The notes: generated by a model from the sequence alone, not told the origin. A stretch of DNA of 17,375 nucleotides from Candidatus Faecivivens stercorigallinarum (GCA_018715465.1 DVLN01000034.1:1-17375); one strand, 5' to 3'. Shown: positions 1 to 6,916, counted from the first letter of the stretch. Numbers and translations: made by a program.

Positions 1-74
1 CAGCTTGTCGAAGAATTCATTTTGAGGTTTTTATAATATCAACTGAAATATGTTGTAAATGCTTTTTTATGAAT

Positions 75-271
75 TACAGGTCCAGGGCGGCAGCCCTGGG
101 CGCGCGTAAGCGCGCAACCACCCCTAAAACGGAGCCATTGCCCATGTGATAGCAGGGCAATGGCGGACAGAGAAGACGAGTGGTTGACTTTCTCGACAGC
201 CTGGAGATTTTAACTGATCGTTTTTTCAGCTATCGCTGCCCATTTTCCAGCGGCAGTTGTTTTTTAGGGGT
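75..271. other. Hairpin-rich noncoding region, possible dispersed structured repeat
   Basis: No convincing gene lies in the first 384 bases. The stretch holds several clean inverted repeats in a row: a 7-bp stem with a GGCA loop at 82-99, a 6-bp GCGCGC stem with a GTAA loop at 100-115, and a perfect 10-bp stem (134-143 with 155-164). CAACCAC (115-121) can pair with GTGGTTG (180-186), enclosing the third hairpin. ACCCCTAAAA (120-129) is also fully complementary to TTTTAGGGGT (262-271). Imperfect inverted ends sharing TGTCGA lie at 1-15 and 191-205. This looks like a structured RNA or a miniature repeat element rather than a leader of known class. I do not recognise a named riboswitch. A TATACT box at 353-358 may be a -10 for the next gene, but no good -35 accompanies it. 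Confidence 0.45.
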
Positions 272-384
272 AAAAATGGGGGCAAACTGCCCAAAATTGG
301 CAATGAAACAGAAAATTCATGAAAAACAGCGGAAAAGCGGCGAAATTCGATGTATACTGAAAGAGATGAAAGGAAGTGACGCCC

Positions 385-1191
385 ATGCCGGCGGCATATG
401 CGCATTATATTTTCGGTGACCGTGTCCTGGCCCAGCTCCCCGAGCATCTGCGGGTCATGGTCGACGGCTCACCGCGTTCCCGTGCCCTTTACAACATCGG
501 CGTACAGGGACCTGACTTTTTTTACTTTTACCATCTCTACCATCCCTTCAACCCGGTCATCTCGGTGGGTATCCAGATGCACCACTCCCAGGCAGCACCC
601 TTTTTTGAACAGGCGAGAAAGAAACTGCAAAAGAAATTTGACCCCGATCTGTATGCTTATGTCCTGGGATTTATCACCCATTTCATGCTGGACAGCACCT
701 GTCATCCATATATTCTCGACCGAATGAAAAAATCGGTCGCAACCCATCACGAGATCGAGAGTGAATTTGACCGGATGCTGATGCTGGAAGACGCCAAAAA
801 CCCATTCACCCATAACCCAGCTGCCTATTGCGAAGCCTCGATCGAAAACTGCCGGCTGATCGCAAAGCTGTTCCCCGGTGTCACGCCGGAGCAGGTCCAG
901 AAGGCCATCCGTATGATGAAAATTTCCCGCGGTATCCTGCGGGGCAACTGGTTCCCGAAAAGGGTGGTGCTATATAACCTCTCCCGGCTGTTCCAGGTGA
1001 AGGGGATGGTGCTGACCGAGTCGGTGCTGCCCTACTGCCTGATGAGCAACCGGCAGCTGCATGAACTGTTCGACAAGGCGATTCCGCAGACCGCTGCACT
1101 GATTGAGAGCTTTGACCAGGGTCTGTACGACAACCGTCCGTTGGACAAGCGGTTCAAGCGCAACTATGAAACACTGCAACGCTATAAATAA
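385..1191 (+). CDS. Zinc-dependent phospholipase C family protein
   Basis: A 268-residue protein resembling the zinc-dependent phospholipase C family (Zn_dep_PLPC), common as cytosolic-looking paralogues in Clostridia. Visible candidate metal ligands are H7 in the N-terminal AYAHY, D44 in GVQGPDFFYFYH (39-50), the HH pair at 66-67, and H99, D103 and H107 in GFITHFMLDSTCHP. There is no signal peptide, so unlike secreted clostridial alpha-toxin it probably acts inside the cell, on an unknown substrate. I chose ATG 385 over the in-frame GTG at 376 because AAGGAAG (370-376) sits about 8 bases upstream of the ATG and would overlap the GTG. The gene stands alone: a structured noncoding region precedes it and an intrinsic terminator follows directly. 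Family assignment is fairly secure. Enzymatic activity is inferred from retained His/Asp residues. Confidence 0.8.
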   Translation: MPAAYAHYIFGDRVLAQLPEHLRVMVDGSPRSRALYNIGVQGPDFFYFYHLYHPFNPVISVGIQMHHSQAAPFFEQARKKLQKKFDPDLYAYVLGFITHFMLDSTCHPYILDRMKKSVATHHEIESEFDRMLMLEDAKNPFTHNPAAYCEASIENCRLIAKLFPGVTPEQVQKAIRMMKISRGILRGNWFPKRVVLYNLSRLFQVKGMVLTESVLPYCLMSNRQLHELFDKAIPQTAALIESFDQGLYDNRPLDKRFKRNYETLQRYK

Positions 1192-1200
1192 GTAAAAGAA

Positions 1201-1232
1201 CTCCTGCCCATCGCAACAGGCAGGAGCTTTTT
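1201..1232 (+). terminator. Intrinsic terminator after the phospholipase-like gene
   Basis: A perfect 8-bp stem, CTCCTGCC (1201-1208) with GGCAGGAG (1219-1226), has a 10-base loop and is followed by C and five T residues. It starts about 10 bases after the stop codon and separates this gene from the downstream regulator promoter. Confidence 0.9.
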
Positions 1233-1249
1233 ACTTATTGGGAATATTC

Positions 1250-1278
1250 TTGACAACCCCTGTGCGGTTTAGTAAAAT
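1250..1278 (+). promoter_or_regulatory. Sigma-A promoter for the LacI-family gene
   Basis: A perfect -35 TTGACA (1250-1255) is followed after 17 bases by TAAAAT (1273-1278), one mismatch from consensus. Transcription should start near 1285, giving a leader of about 75 bases before the regulator's ATG. Confidence 0.8.
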
Positions 1279-1289
1279 AATAAAAGAAA

Positions 1290-1320
1290 GTCGGCTCTCC
1301 GCATCAGCGGGCGAACCGGC
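1290..1320 (+). promoter_or_regulatory. Imperfect dyad in the regulator leader, possible operator
   Basis: Just downstream of the predicted start site, GTCGGCTCTCCGC (1290-1302) and GCGGGCGAACCGGC (1307-1320) form an imperfect inverted repeat around ATCA. LacI-type regulators often bind dyads over their own start site, so autoregulation is possible. The symmetry is incomplete and this remains a guess from position. Confidence 0.25.
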
Positions 1321-1359
1321 AATTATTTATTATATGCCAAAAAGGGGGAACTTCTCACC

Positions 1360-2415
1360 ATGTCAACCATTCGGGAGGTTGCTGCGCTCGCCGAGGTCTC
1401 GCTGAGCACCGTCTCCATCGTCATCAACGGACAGGCACAGGCACGGAAAATCACCCCCGCTACCTGTGAAAAAGTCTGGAACGCCGTTCGGCAGCTGGAC
1501 TACAAACCCAATATCGCCGCCCGCAAACTGCGTCTGTCCGCCGACTCGGACAGCGTCACGATTGCCCTGTTCTGGGCAAACGACTTTCGTACCACCATGC
1601 TCAGCCGCTTTTTACAAGGGATGCAGCGGCAGATCATCGGAGACAGTTCGGTCGAGCTGGTGGTCATGACCTATCTGTCGGGACAGCTTTCCCACCAGCC
1701 CAGCCTGCTGGACGGGCGCCGGTTTCATGCCGCGATCATCGCCAATGCCTCGGAAGAGGATATCCGCTTTCTGGAACAGACCAATCTTAAATTCCCGGTG
1801 GTCCTCTACAACCGGGAAAGCAGCCGCTACTCCTATGTGACAGTAGACGAACGGAAGATGGGTCAGATGGCTGCCGAAGAACTGCTCAGCCGCGGACATA
1901 AAAATATCTGTGCGCTGACTTCGGCCGGCAATTTCACCTATATGCGGGAACGGGATGAAGGTCTGCTTTCAGCCTATCAGGCGGCTGGCTACCCGATCTA
2001 TGCCGACCGGATCATCCAGACCGATTCGTCCCTCTCAGGAGGTGCGGCCGCCTGCCGCAAGGCATTGGATGCGATGATTCCATGCACCGCGATTTACTGT
2101 GCATCGGATGCAATCGCACTGGGGGCACTTCGCGTGCTGTACGACCGCGGCATCCAGGTACCGGAACAGCTGTCTGTCATCAGCATCGGCAACGGGGAAT
2201 CCTCCTACGCCACCTATGCGGTTCCCGCCCTTTCCAACATCTATCTGCCAATGGAGACAATGGCAGAAAAATGCCTTGAACTGGCCAGAGAGGCAGTCGT
2301 CTCCCCTACCGCCGCACCGCAGCGGATCTGTCTGCCAACCCCGTTCCAGCAGCGGGAGAGCCTGGGACCGGCACCGCAACGGACGTCTCAGTCGTCAGAA
2401 AAGCTTTCGAGATAA
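1360..2415 (+). CDS. LacI-family transcriptional regulator
   Basis: A 351-residue regulator of normal length for the LacI/GalR family. Residues 3-22 (TIREVAALAEVSLSTVSIVI) form the helix-turn-helix, and NIAARKLR (51-58) matches the minor-groove hinge helix. Residues from about 66 to 335 form a periplasmic-binding-protein-like effector domain, with the conserved stretch SDAIALGALRVLYDRGIQVPEQLSVISIG. The effector-binding Asp often found after VIGF is replaced in VISIGNGE, so the ligand cannot be inferred. The start has AGGGGG (1343-1348) 11 bases upstream. No sugar transport or catabolic gene adjoins it, so the regulon is unknown. Its 3' end overlaps the convergent sensor gene by 28 bp with no terminator visible between them, leaving room for mutual transcriptional interference. 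Confidence 0.9.
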   Translation: MSTIREVAALAEVSLSTVSIVINGQAQARKITPATCEKVWNAVRQLDYKPNIAARKLRLSADSDSVTIALFWANDFRTTMLSRFLQGMQRQIIGDSSVELVVMTYLSGQLSHQPSLLDGRRFHAAIIANASEEDIRFLEQTNLKFPVVLYNRESSRYSYVTVDERKMGQMAAEELLSRGHKNICALTSAGNFTYMRERDEGLLSAYQAAGYPIYADRIIQTDSSLSGGAAACRKALDAMIPCTAIYCASDAIALGALRVLYDRGIQVPEQLSVISIGNGESSYATYAVPALSNIYLPMETMAEKCLELAREAVVSPTAAPQRICLPTPFQQRESLGPAPQRTSQSSEKLSR

Positions 2416-3503
2416 ACCAGCACATCGGAAGCCACCTTCCGCAGATGGTATTCCGACCGGCTGCGCAACTGCAAAATACCCGTCGGCTGTCCATCCAAAG
2501 GCAGCAGCGGGAAACTCAACCGGGTCAGCTCGTCGCCGACCGCTGTTTCCCCAAGCGTAACGCTGCCATGGTAATAGGCGACGACCCGGCGGATAAACCG
2601 CATCGGTTCTTCCCTGTTCAGCCGGACGGGTGGTGTATCGTCATCCGGCAGCAGATAGCTGTTTTCACTCAGAGTGATGACGGCCATATCCTCCTGCGAC
2701 GACAGAGCAATCCCCAAAACGGTAGTCCCGCTCCGCCGGGCAGCGGCAGCCGCCGCCATTCGCGCCGCTTCCAGCATCATTCGCCGAAACAGCTCCCAGT
2801 TGACCGAGATACACAGTTCCCTGTTGCCGGTCTCGGCTTCGACGGACATATGCAGATAAGGGACCGCGTTTTTGATATCGCTGACCAGCTTTTGCAGTGC
2901 ATCGCACAGTTCGACCCGCTGGGGCGGATAGAGAGAAAAGTCACTGAGATAACTAATTTCCAGCCGGTTGCAGCCGAGGATGATCTGCCTTGCACTGAGG
3001 GTTCCGGCACGGACAGTGTCGCCAAGCTCGCGGCAGGCGTCCATTGTTTCTGCCTTCTCGCTTTCCTTTACCGTTTGTTCGAGATGGTCGCTCAGCTGCT
3101 GATGCAGCAGATATACCCGGTCCTCATTTTCCGAATGATCGTTAAGCAGGTCAGATGCTGCCCGCCGGATGCGCTGGATCTCCCCAGCGCTGCCGGAAGG
3201 CGGGGCGTCGTTTTGAACAGCAGGCGGCTGGAGCCGGCAGAGGAACCAGTCCCCGAACCGGCAGAGTTCCAGCCGGCGTCCTTCCCGGTCAAACAGCGTC
3301 TGTTGGCTGGAAAAGTGTGGATAATCTGGCTGATAATCGCCGAAAGGAAAAAATTCCGGCAGGAATTTTGTCAGGAACATCGTTGTGCAGAGGGGAGAAA
3401 GCGCAAATGCCGCATCATTGGCATAGCGTATCAGTCCGGTTCGATCTATACAACAGGCAGGGACCCGTTCCTGGTCCGCAAGCTGCCCAATCAGGTCCAA
3501 CAT
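2388..3503 (-). CDS. PAS/histidine-kinase-like sensor with degenerate ATPase domain
   Basis: A 371-residue soluble protein. Residues 1-90 resemble a small PAS-type sensor (ACCIDRTGLIRYANDAAFALS). Residues 105-185 are helical and charged, like a dimerisation segment. Residues 195-335 follow the order of a histidine-kinase ATPase domain: an N-box-like NWELFRRMMLEAARMA (235-250), then a strand-turn-strand region and RRVVAYYHGSVTLGE (305-319). No HExxP-type phosphoacceptor is seen. The G1 DxGxG is replaced by LSENSYLLPDDD (278-289), and the GLGL lid is missing. It is therefore probably non-catalytic or strongly diverged. I chose ATG 3503 over TTG 3518 because GGAGGA lies 7 bases before it. It has a consensus promoter of its own, no response regulator nearby, and overlaps the LacI gene tail to tail. 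Function unknown. Confidence 0.7.
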   Translation of the reverse strand: MLDLIGQLADQERVPACCIDRTGLIRYANDAAFALSPLCTTMFLTKFLPEFFPFGDYQPDYPHFSSQQTLFDREGRRLELCRFGDWFLCRLQPPAVQNDAPPSGSAGEIQRIRRAASDLLNDHSENEDRVYLLHQQLSDHLEQTVKESEKAETMDACRELGDTVRAGTLSARQIILGCNRLEISYLSDFSLYPPQRVELCDALQKLVSDIKNAVPYLHMSVEAETGNRELCISVNWELFRRMMLEAARMAAAAAARRSGTTVLGIALSSQEDMAVITLSENSYLLPDDDTPPVRLNREEPMRFIRRVVAYYHGSVTLGETAVGDELTRLSFPLLPLDGQPTGILQLRSRSEYHLRKVASDVLVYLESFSDD

Positions 3504-3597
3504 CACAATTTCCTCCAATCAACGAAATTGTCAATAAAGAGCGGGCCTTGTAAATCGCGCAATATCTGCCCGCGGAGTCATCCATGATTATAACCAG

Positions 3598-3626
3598 ATT
3601 ATAACCAATAATTATTTTTTTGTAAA
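3598..3626 (-). promoter_or_regulatory. Promoter for the sensor-like gene
   Basis: Read on the minus strand, TTTACA (3626-3621) and a perfect TATAAT (3603-3598) are 17 bases apart. Initiation near 3591 would give a leader of nearly 90 bases. A second copy of the box creates a direct repeat on the plus strand, ATTATAACCA at 3587-3596 and 3598-3607, with an 11-bp period. That is one helical turn, compatible with a protein-binding site at the promoter. The divergent ung gene starts 46 bases from the -35 box. I find no equally good promoter for ung. Confidence 0.75.
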
Positions 3627-3671
3627 GGCCGATTTTGTCGAAAAATGGGTTTTTAAAGGAGGTTTTGTCTA

Positions 3672-4337
3672 ATGCTGACAGGAAATGACTGGGACGAAGT
3701 CCTCAGGGAAGAGATTGACAGCCCCAATTTTAAGCAGCTCCAGCAGTTTCTGGCAAATGAATACGCACAGCATACCATCTACCCTTCGATGGTCAACATC
3801 TACAACGCCCTGCGGCTGACCCCCTATGCGTCGGTCAAGGTGGTGATCCTTGGCCAGGACCCCTATCACGGCCCAGGCCAGGCACATGGACTGTCTTTTT
3901 CGGTGCAGAAAGGGGTACCGATTCCGCCCTCACTGCAAAACATCTATAAGGAAATGGCAGAGGATATCGGGTTTGTCAATCCCGGACACGGCTGCCTGAC
4001 CGAATGGGCCCAGCAGGGGGTTTTGCTGCTCAACACGGTACTGACCGTGCGTGCCGGACAGGCAGGTTCCCACCGCGGCAAGGGCTGGGAACAGTTTACC
4101 GACGCGATCATCCGAAAACTGAATGAACGGCAGACCCCGATTGTCTTTATGCTGTGGGGAGCGAACGCCCGGCAGAAAATGCCGTTGATTGATAATCCTG
4201 CCCATCTGGTGCTGACAGCGGCGCATCCAAGCCCGTTATCGGCTTACAACGGATTTTTCGGGTGCCGGCATTTTTCCCAGGCAACCCGTTTCCTCAACCA
4301 GTACGGCATGAACATCGACTGGCAGCTCCACCCCTAA
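3672..4337 (+). CDS. ung: Uracil-DNA glycosylase, family 1
   Basis: Removes uracil from DNA by cutting the N-glycosidic bond, the first step of base excision repair after cytosine deamination or dUMP misincorporation. At 221 residues it has typical family-1 length. The water-activating loop GQDPYH is at 61-66 with catalytic D63. The proline-rich and uracil-binding region follows (GVPIPPSLQNIYKE, 81-94), then LLLNTVLTV (118-126). The DNA-intercalation loop HPSPLSAYNGFFGCRHFS (185-202) carries the second catalytic His, H185. The start has AAAGGAGG (3655-3662) with a spacing of 9. It appears monocistronic, with the thiamine operon promoter beginning about 145 bases beyond it. Confidence 0.97.
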   Translation: MLTGNDWDEVLREEIDSPNFKQLQQFLANEYAQHTIYPSMVNIYNALRLTPYASVKVVILGQDPYHGPGQAHGLSFSVQKGVPIPPSLQNIYKEMAEDIGFVNPGHGCLTEWAQQGVLLLNTVLTVRAGQAGSHRGKGWEQFTDAIIRKLNERQTPIVFMLWGANARQKMPLIDNPAHLVLTAAHPSPLSAYNGFFGCRHFSQATRFLNQYGMNIDWQLHP

Positions 4338-4450
4338 GCACAGTGCCTGTGCTCCCTATTTGCCAACGTGATACCACGCTCCAAGTGCTCAGCAAACGAA
4401 CGTCGTTTCACCGCTCGAACACATCCTGCTACACAGTGCCTGTGCTCTTC
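4338..4450. repeat. Hairpin-forming direct repeat downstream of ung
   Basis: The 16-base sequence CACAGTGCCTGTGCTC occurs at 4339-4354 and again at 4432-4447. Each copy folds as a short hairpin around TGC (CACAG with CTGTG; 7 bp in the first copy). Between them lie further short inverted pieces, for example AAACGAACG against CGTTCG. The first copy could act as a weak terminator for ung, but it lacks a T tract. No reading frame here looks like a gene. Confidence 0.5.
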
Positions 4451-4481
4451 GTTCGCCTATGATAAAAGTTTCGTTGCGGAA

Positions 4482-4510
4482 TTTACATTTGTATAAAAAT
4501 GTGGTATAAT
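4482..4510 (+). promoter_or_regulatory. Promoter of the thiamine operon
   Basis: TTTACA (4482-4487) and TATAAT (4505-4510) are separated by exactly 17 bases. The start site should fall near 4517, shortly before the TPP aptamer. Confidence 0.9.
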
Positions 4511-4533
4511 ACCTGAAAACCGAATATTTCTGA

Positions 4534-4624
4534 TTGCAGGGGGACAATGCCGGGCAACCGGCGGCGTTGAGAAGGTAAAACCTGACCCTTGGAACCTGTC
4601 AGTTCATACTGTCGTAGGGAGCAA
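4534..4624 (+). promoter_or_regulatory. TPP riboswitch (THI element)
   Basis: The conserved core of the thiamine pyrophosphate aptamer is readable: GGGGGAC near 4539-4545, TTGAGA (4567-4572), ACCCTTGGAACCTG (4585-4598), the small CAGT/ACTG hairpin (4600-4603 with 4608-4611), and CGTAGGGA (4613-4620). TTGC (4534-4537) with GCAA (4621-4624) closes the outer stem. GGCGTT (4563-4568), the 3' side of the arm before TGAGA, can pair either with AATGCC (4546-4551) inside the aptamer or with AACGCC (4641-4646) in the terminator's 5' arm. Ligand-bound folding would free the terminator arm. The switch is therefore expected to turn off thiD-thiC-thiM-thiE by premature termination. The aptamer call is strong; the antiterminator pairing is my inference. 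Confidence 0.95.
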
Positions 4625-4638
4625 GCATTTTTAAAGCC

Positions 4639-4670
4639 AAAACGCCTGTTCATCCGAGCAGGCGTTTTTT
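4639..4670 (+). terminator. Riboswitch-controlled intrinsic terminator
   Basis: AAAACGCCTG (4639-4648) pairs perfectly with CAGGCGTTTT (4659-4668) around a 10-base loop and runs into a T tract ending at 4670. It lies 14 bases past the TPP aptamer and before thiD, the arrangement of a transcriptional off-switch. Confidence 0.92.
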
Positions 4671-4724
4671 ATTGCTACAGCGAAACCTGTTGTCAGAACC
4701 GGTGAAGAAAGGATGGTCACAGCG

Positions 4725-5576
4725 ATGAAAGCGATTGAGATGACGCTGCCGGCGGTACTGTCGGTCGCGGGCAGCGACCCCAGCGGCGGCGCGGGCATTC
4801 AGGCAGATCTGAAAACCTTCCTGGCCTGCGGGGTGTATGGGATGAGCGTCATCACGGCAGTCGTCGCCGAAAACACGACCGGCGTCCAGTCAACATACCC
4901 GCTGCCCGGCGACGTCGTCGGCGCACAGATGAATTCGGTATGCAGCGATATTCCCCCGGCTGCTGTCAAAGTCGGGATGCTCTCCGGCACAGAACAGATG
5001 GAGGCAGTGATTCAGTCTTTCCGGCAGTTCCCGCCGCCACAGCTGGTCATCGACCCGGTACTCTCCGCAAAGGACGGAACCCCACTGCTGGAAATGGAAG
5101 CGATCGACCTCTTTTCCCGGGAAATGCTGCCGATGACAACCCTGCTGACCCCCAATATTCCTGAAGCCGCGCTGCTGACCGGCACCCAAATCCGAACTGA
5201 GTCCGACCGGAAACAAGCCGCCAAAAAGCTGGTACGGATGGGCGCGGGGGCAGTGCTGGTGAAAGGTGGCCATCTGGACGGGGACGCGTATGATCTATAT
5301 TATGACGGGATAACCTTTACCGGTTTTTCCGCCCCGCGCATCGAGACCATCCACACCCATGGAACCGGCTGTACCCTCTCAGCGGCCATCACTGCATATC
5401 TTGCAAAAGGGCTGGAGATAAAGGAGGCAATCGCCGCAGCCAAAAACTATCTGACCGATGCCATGCTGCACACCCTTGCGATGGGTCATGGACACGGTCC
5501 ACTCAACCACGGTTATCTGATCCCCGGCGTTTTGCAGGACAGAACGCCCGGTACCGATACAACAGAAAGGACTTGA
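4725..5576 (+). CDS. thiD: Hydroxymethylpyrimidine/phosphomethylpyrimidine kinase
   Basis: Phosphorylates HMP to HMP-P and then HMP-PP, the pyrimidine donor for thiamine phosphate synthase. The ribokinase-like fold is shown by GSDPSGGAGIQADLK (16-30), VKVGMLSG (81-88), VIDPVLSAKDG (108-118), LTPNIPEA (141-148) and HGTGCTLSAAI (212-222) with the catalytic Cys 216. At 283 residues it is a single-domain ThiD, without the ThiE fusion seen in some lineages. I favour ATG 4725 because AAAGGA (4708-4713) lies upstream; an in-frame ATG at 4713 overlaps that site and would add four residues. First gene behind the TPP riboswitch; thiC follows after 4 bases. Confidence 0.95.
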   Translation: MKAIEMTLPAVLSVAGSDPSGGAGIQADLKTFLACGVYGMSVITAVVAENTTGVQSTYPLPGDVVGAQMNSVCSDIPPAAVKVGMLSGTEQMEAVIQSFRQFPPPQLVIDPVLSAKDGTPLLEMEAIDLFSREMLPMTTLLTPNIPEAALLTGTQIRTESDRKQAAKKLVRMGAGAVLVKGGHLDGDAYDLYYDGITFTGFSAPRIETIHTHGTGCTLSAAITAYLAKGLEIKEAIAAAKNYLTDAMLHTLAMGHGHGPLNHGYLIPGVLQDRTPGTDTTERT

Positions 5577-5580
5577 CAAG

Positions 5581-6909
5581 ATGAGAGATTACCACACCCA
5601 GATGGAAGCCGCAAAAAAAGGCATCCTGACCCCGCAGATGGAAATTGTCGCTAAAAAGGAAAATATGTCCGCAGACGAACTGATCCGCCGTGTTGCGGCA
5701 GGCACAATCGCCATCCCCGCCAACATCAACCATCCATCCCTGTCGGCTGAGGGCATTGGTGACGGACTGCGCACCAAAATTAACGTCAACCTCGGGATCT
5801 CGGGGGACTGCGTCGACTACACCCAGGAGATGAACAAGGTCAAAATGGCGGTTGAGATGGGCGCAGAGTCCATTATGGACCTGTCCAATTATGGCAAAAC
5901 CCGTGATTTCCGCAAAGCGCTGGTCGACTATTCCCCTGCCATGATCGGAACGGTGCCGATGTATGATGCAATTGGTTATCTGGAAAAAGACCTGCGGGAC
6001 ATCACCGTCTCCGACTTTCTGAAGGTTATTGAAGCACATGCAAAAGAAGGTGTCGACTTCATGACCATCCATGCCGGTATCAACCGCCGGGCGGTCGATG
6101 CCTTCCGCAGAGAGGGTCGGAAAATGAACATCGTTTCCCGCGGCGGCAGCCTGCTGTTTGCCTGGATGGAGATGAACGGCAAAGAGAACCCGATGTTTGA
6201 GTATTATGACGACGTACTGGACATCCTGCGGGAGTATGACGTCACCATCTCGCTGGGTGACGCAATGCGTCCGGGGTGTATTGACGACTCGTCGGACGGT
6301 GCGCAGATCTCCGAACTGATCGAGCTGGGATACCTGACCGAACGTGCATGGAGAAAAGATGTCCAGGTCATGGTCGAAGGCCCCGGACATATGGCGATGA
6401 ACGAAATTGCCGCCAATATGCAGATGGAAAAACGGCTCTGCCATGGCGCGCCCTTTTACGTCCTGGGGCCGATTGTCACCGATGTCGCCCCCGGCTATGA
6501 CCATATCACCTCTGCCATCGGCGGCGCAATCGCGGCCATGAACGGCGCGAACTTCCTGTGCTATGTCACACCGGCTGAACACCTGCGTCTGCCTGACCTG
6601 TCGGATGTCCGGGAAGGAATCATCGCCTCGAAAATTGCCGCCCATGCCGCCGACATCGCAAACGGATTGCCCGGTGCACGCGACTGGGACAACCAGATGG
6701 CCGAAGCCCGCAACCGTCTTGACTGGGAACGCCAGTTCTCCCTCTCGATTGACCCGGAAAAGGCACGGCGGTATTACAACTCGGTTCCGCCGGCAGAAAA
6801 GCATTCCTGCTCAATGTGCGGCAAGATGTGCGCTGTCCGCACCGTCAACAAGATCTTAAACGGTGAAGCAGTCGAGTTCTGCGACGATTTCGTCCCAATT
6901 GAGAAGTAA
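5581..6909 (+). CDS. thiC: Phosphomethylpyrimidine synthase (HMP-P synthase)
   Basis: A radical-SAM enzyme that rearranges aminoimidazole ribotide, a purine intermediate, into HMP-P, the pyrimidine half of thiamine. Family-specific stretches are RTKINVNLGIS (64-74), VPMYDAIGYLEKD, VDFMTIHAGINR, NIVSRGGSLLF, MVEGPGHMAMNEI and HGAPFYVLGPIVTDVAPGYDHI. The C-terminal cluster motif is C410-x2-C413-x3-C417, one residue shorter than the CX2CX4C of the proteobacterial enzyme. The short form is usual for clostridial ThiC as I know the family. At 442 residues it lacks the long N-terminal domain of the E. coli type, also normal here. The ATG at 5581 has GAAAGGA (5565-5571) inside the end of thiD, spacing 9. 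ThiC paralogues also make hydroxybenzimidazole, but the riboswitch and neighbours point to thiamine. Confidence 0.96.
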   Translation: MRDYHTQMEAAKKGILTPQMEIVAKKENMSADELIRRVAAGTIAIPANINHPSLSAEGIGDGLRTKINVNLGISGDCVDYTQEMNKVKMAVEMGAESIMDLSNYGKTRDFRKALVDYSPAMIGTVPMYDAIGYLEKDLRDITVSDFLKVIEAHAKEGVDFMTIHAGINRRAVDAFRREGRKMNIVSRGGSLLFAWMEMNGKENPMFEYYDDVLDILREYDVTISLGDAMRPGCIDDSSDGAQISELIELGYLTERAWRKDVQVMVEGPGHMAMNEIAANMQMEKRLCHGAPFYVLGPIVTDVAPGYDHITSAIGGAIAAMNGANFLCYVTPAEHLRLPDLSDVREGIIASKIAAHAADIANGLPGARDWDNQMAEARNRLDWERQFSLSIDPEKARRYYNSVPPAEKHSCSMCGKMCAVRTVNKILNGEAVEFCDDFVPIEK

Positions 6910-6916
6910 TCATCCG

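Noticed and set aside
1..37. TATAAT at 32-37 as a promoter -10
   Set aside because: No -35 box at 16-18 bases upstream within the window.
184..215. TTGACT (184-189) with TTAACT (210-215) as a promoter
   Set aside because: The spacing of 20 bases is too long and the -10 is poor.
180..419. Small open frame upstream of the phospholipase-like gene
   Set aside because: It starts with GTG inside the hairpin-rich region, lacks a ribosome binding site, overlaps the true gene start and has no plausible protein features.
2700..2790. GC-rich alanine-coding stretch in the sensor gene as another palindromic repeat
   Set aside because: The GCC/GCG codons for consecutive alanines give local complementarity, but no long perfect palindrome like those in thiM.
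3521..3540. TTGACA on the minus strand near the sensor start as its promoter
   Set aside because: A -10 at the right distance would fall on the ribosome binding site. The promoter at 3626-3598 is much better.
2445..3587. Long open frame (380 codons) on the plus strand opposite the sensor-like gene
   Set aside because: No recognisable domain, no ribosome binding site, and the minus-strand frame has a PAS/kinase-like layout, a good start site and a promoter. It is an antisense shadow.
5503..6804. Long minus-strand open frame (433 codons) opposite thiC
   Set aside because: It mirrors the ThiC frame, has low-complexity composition and no start signal. ThiC on the plus strand is unambiguous.
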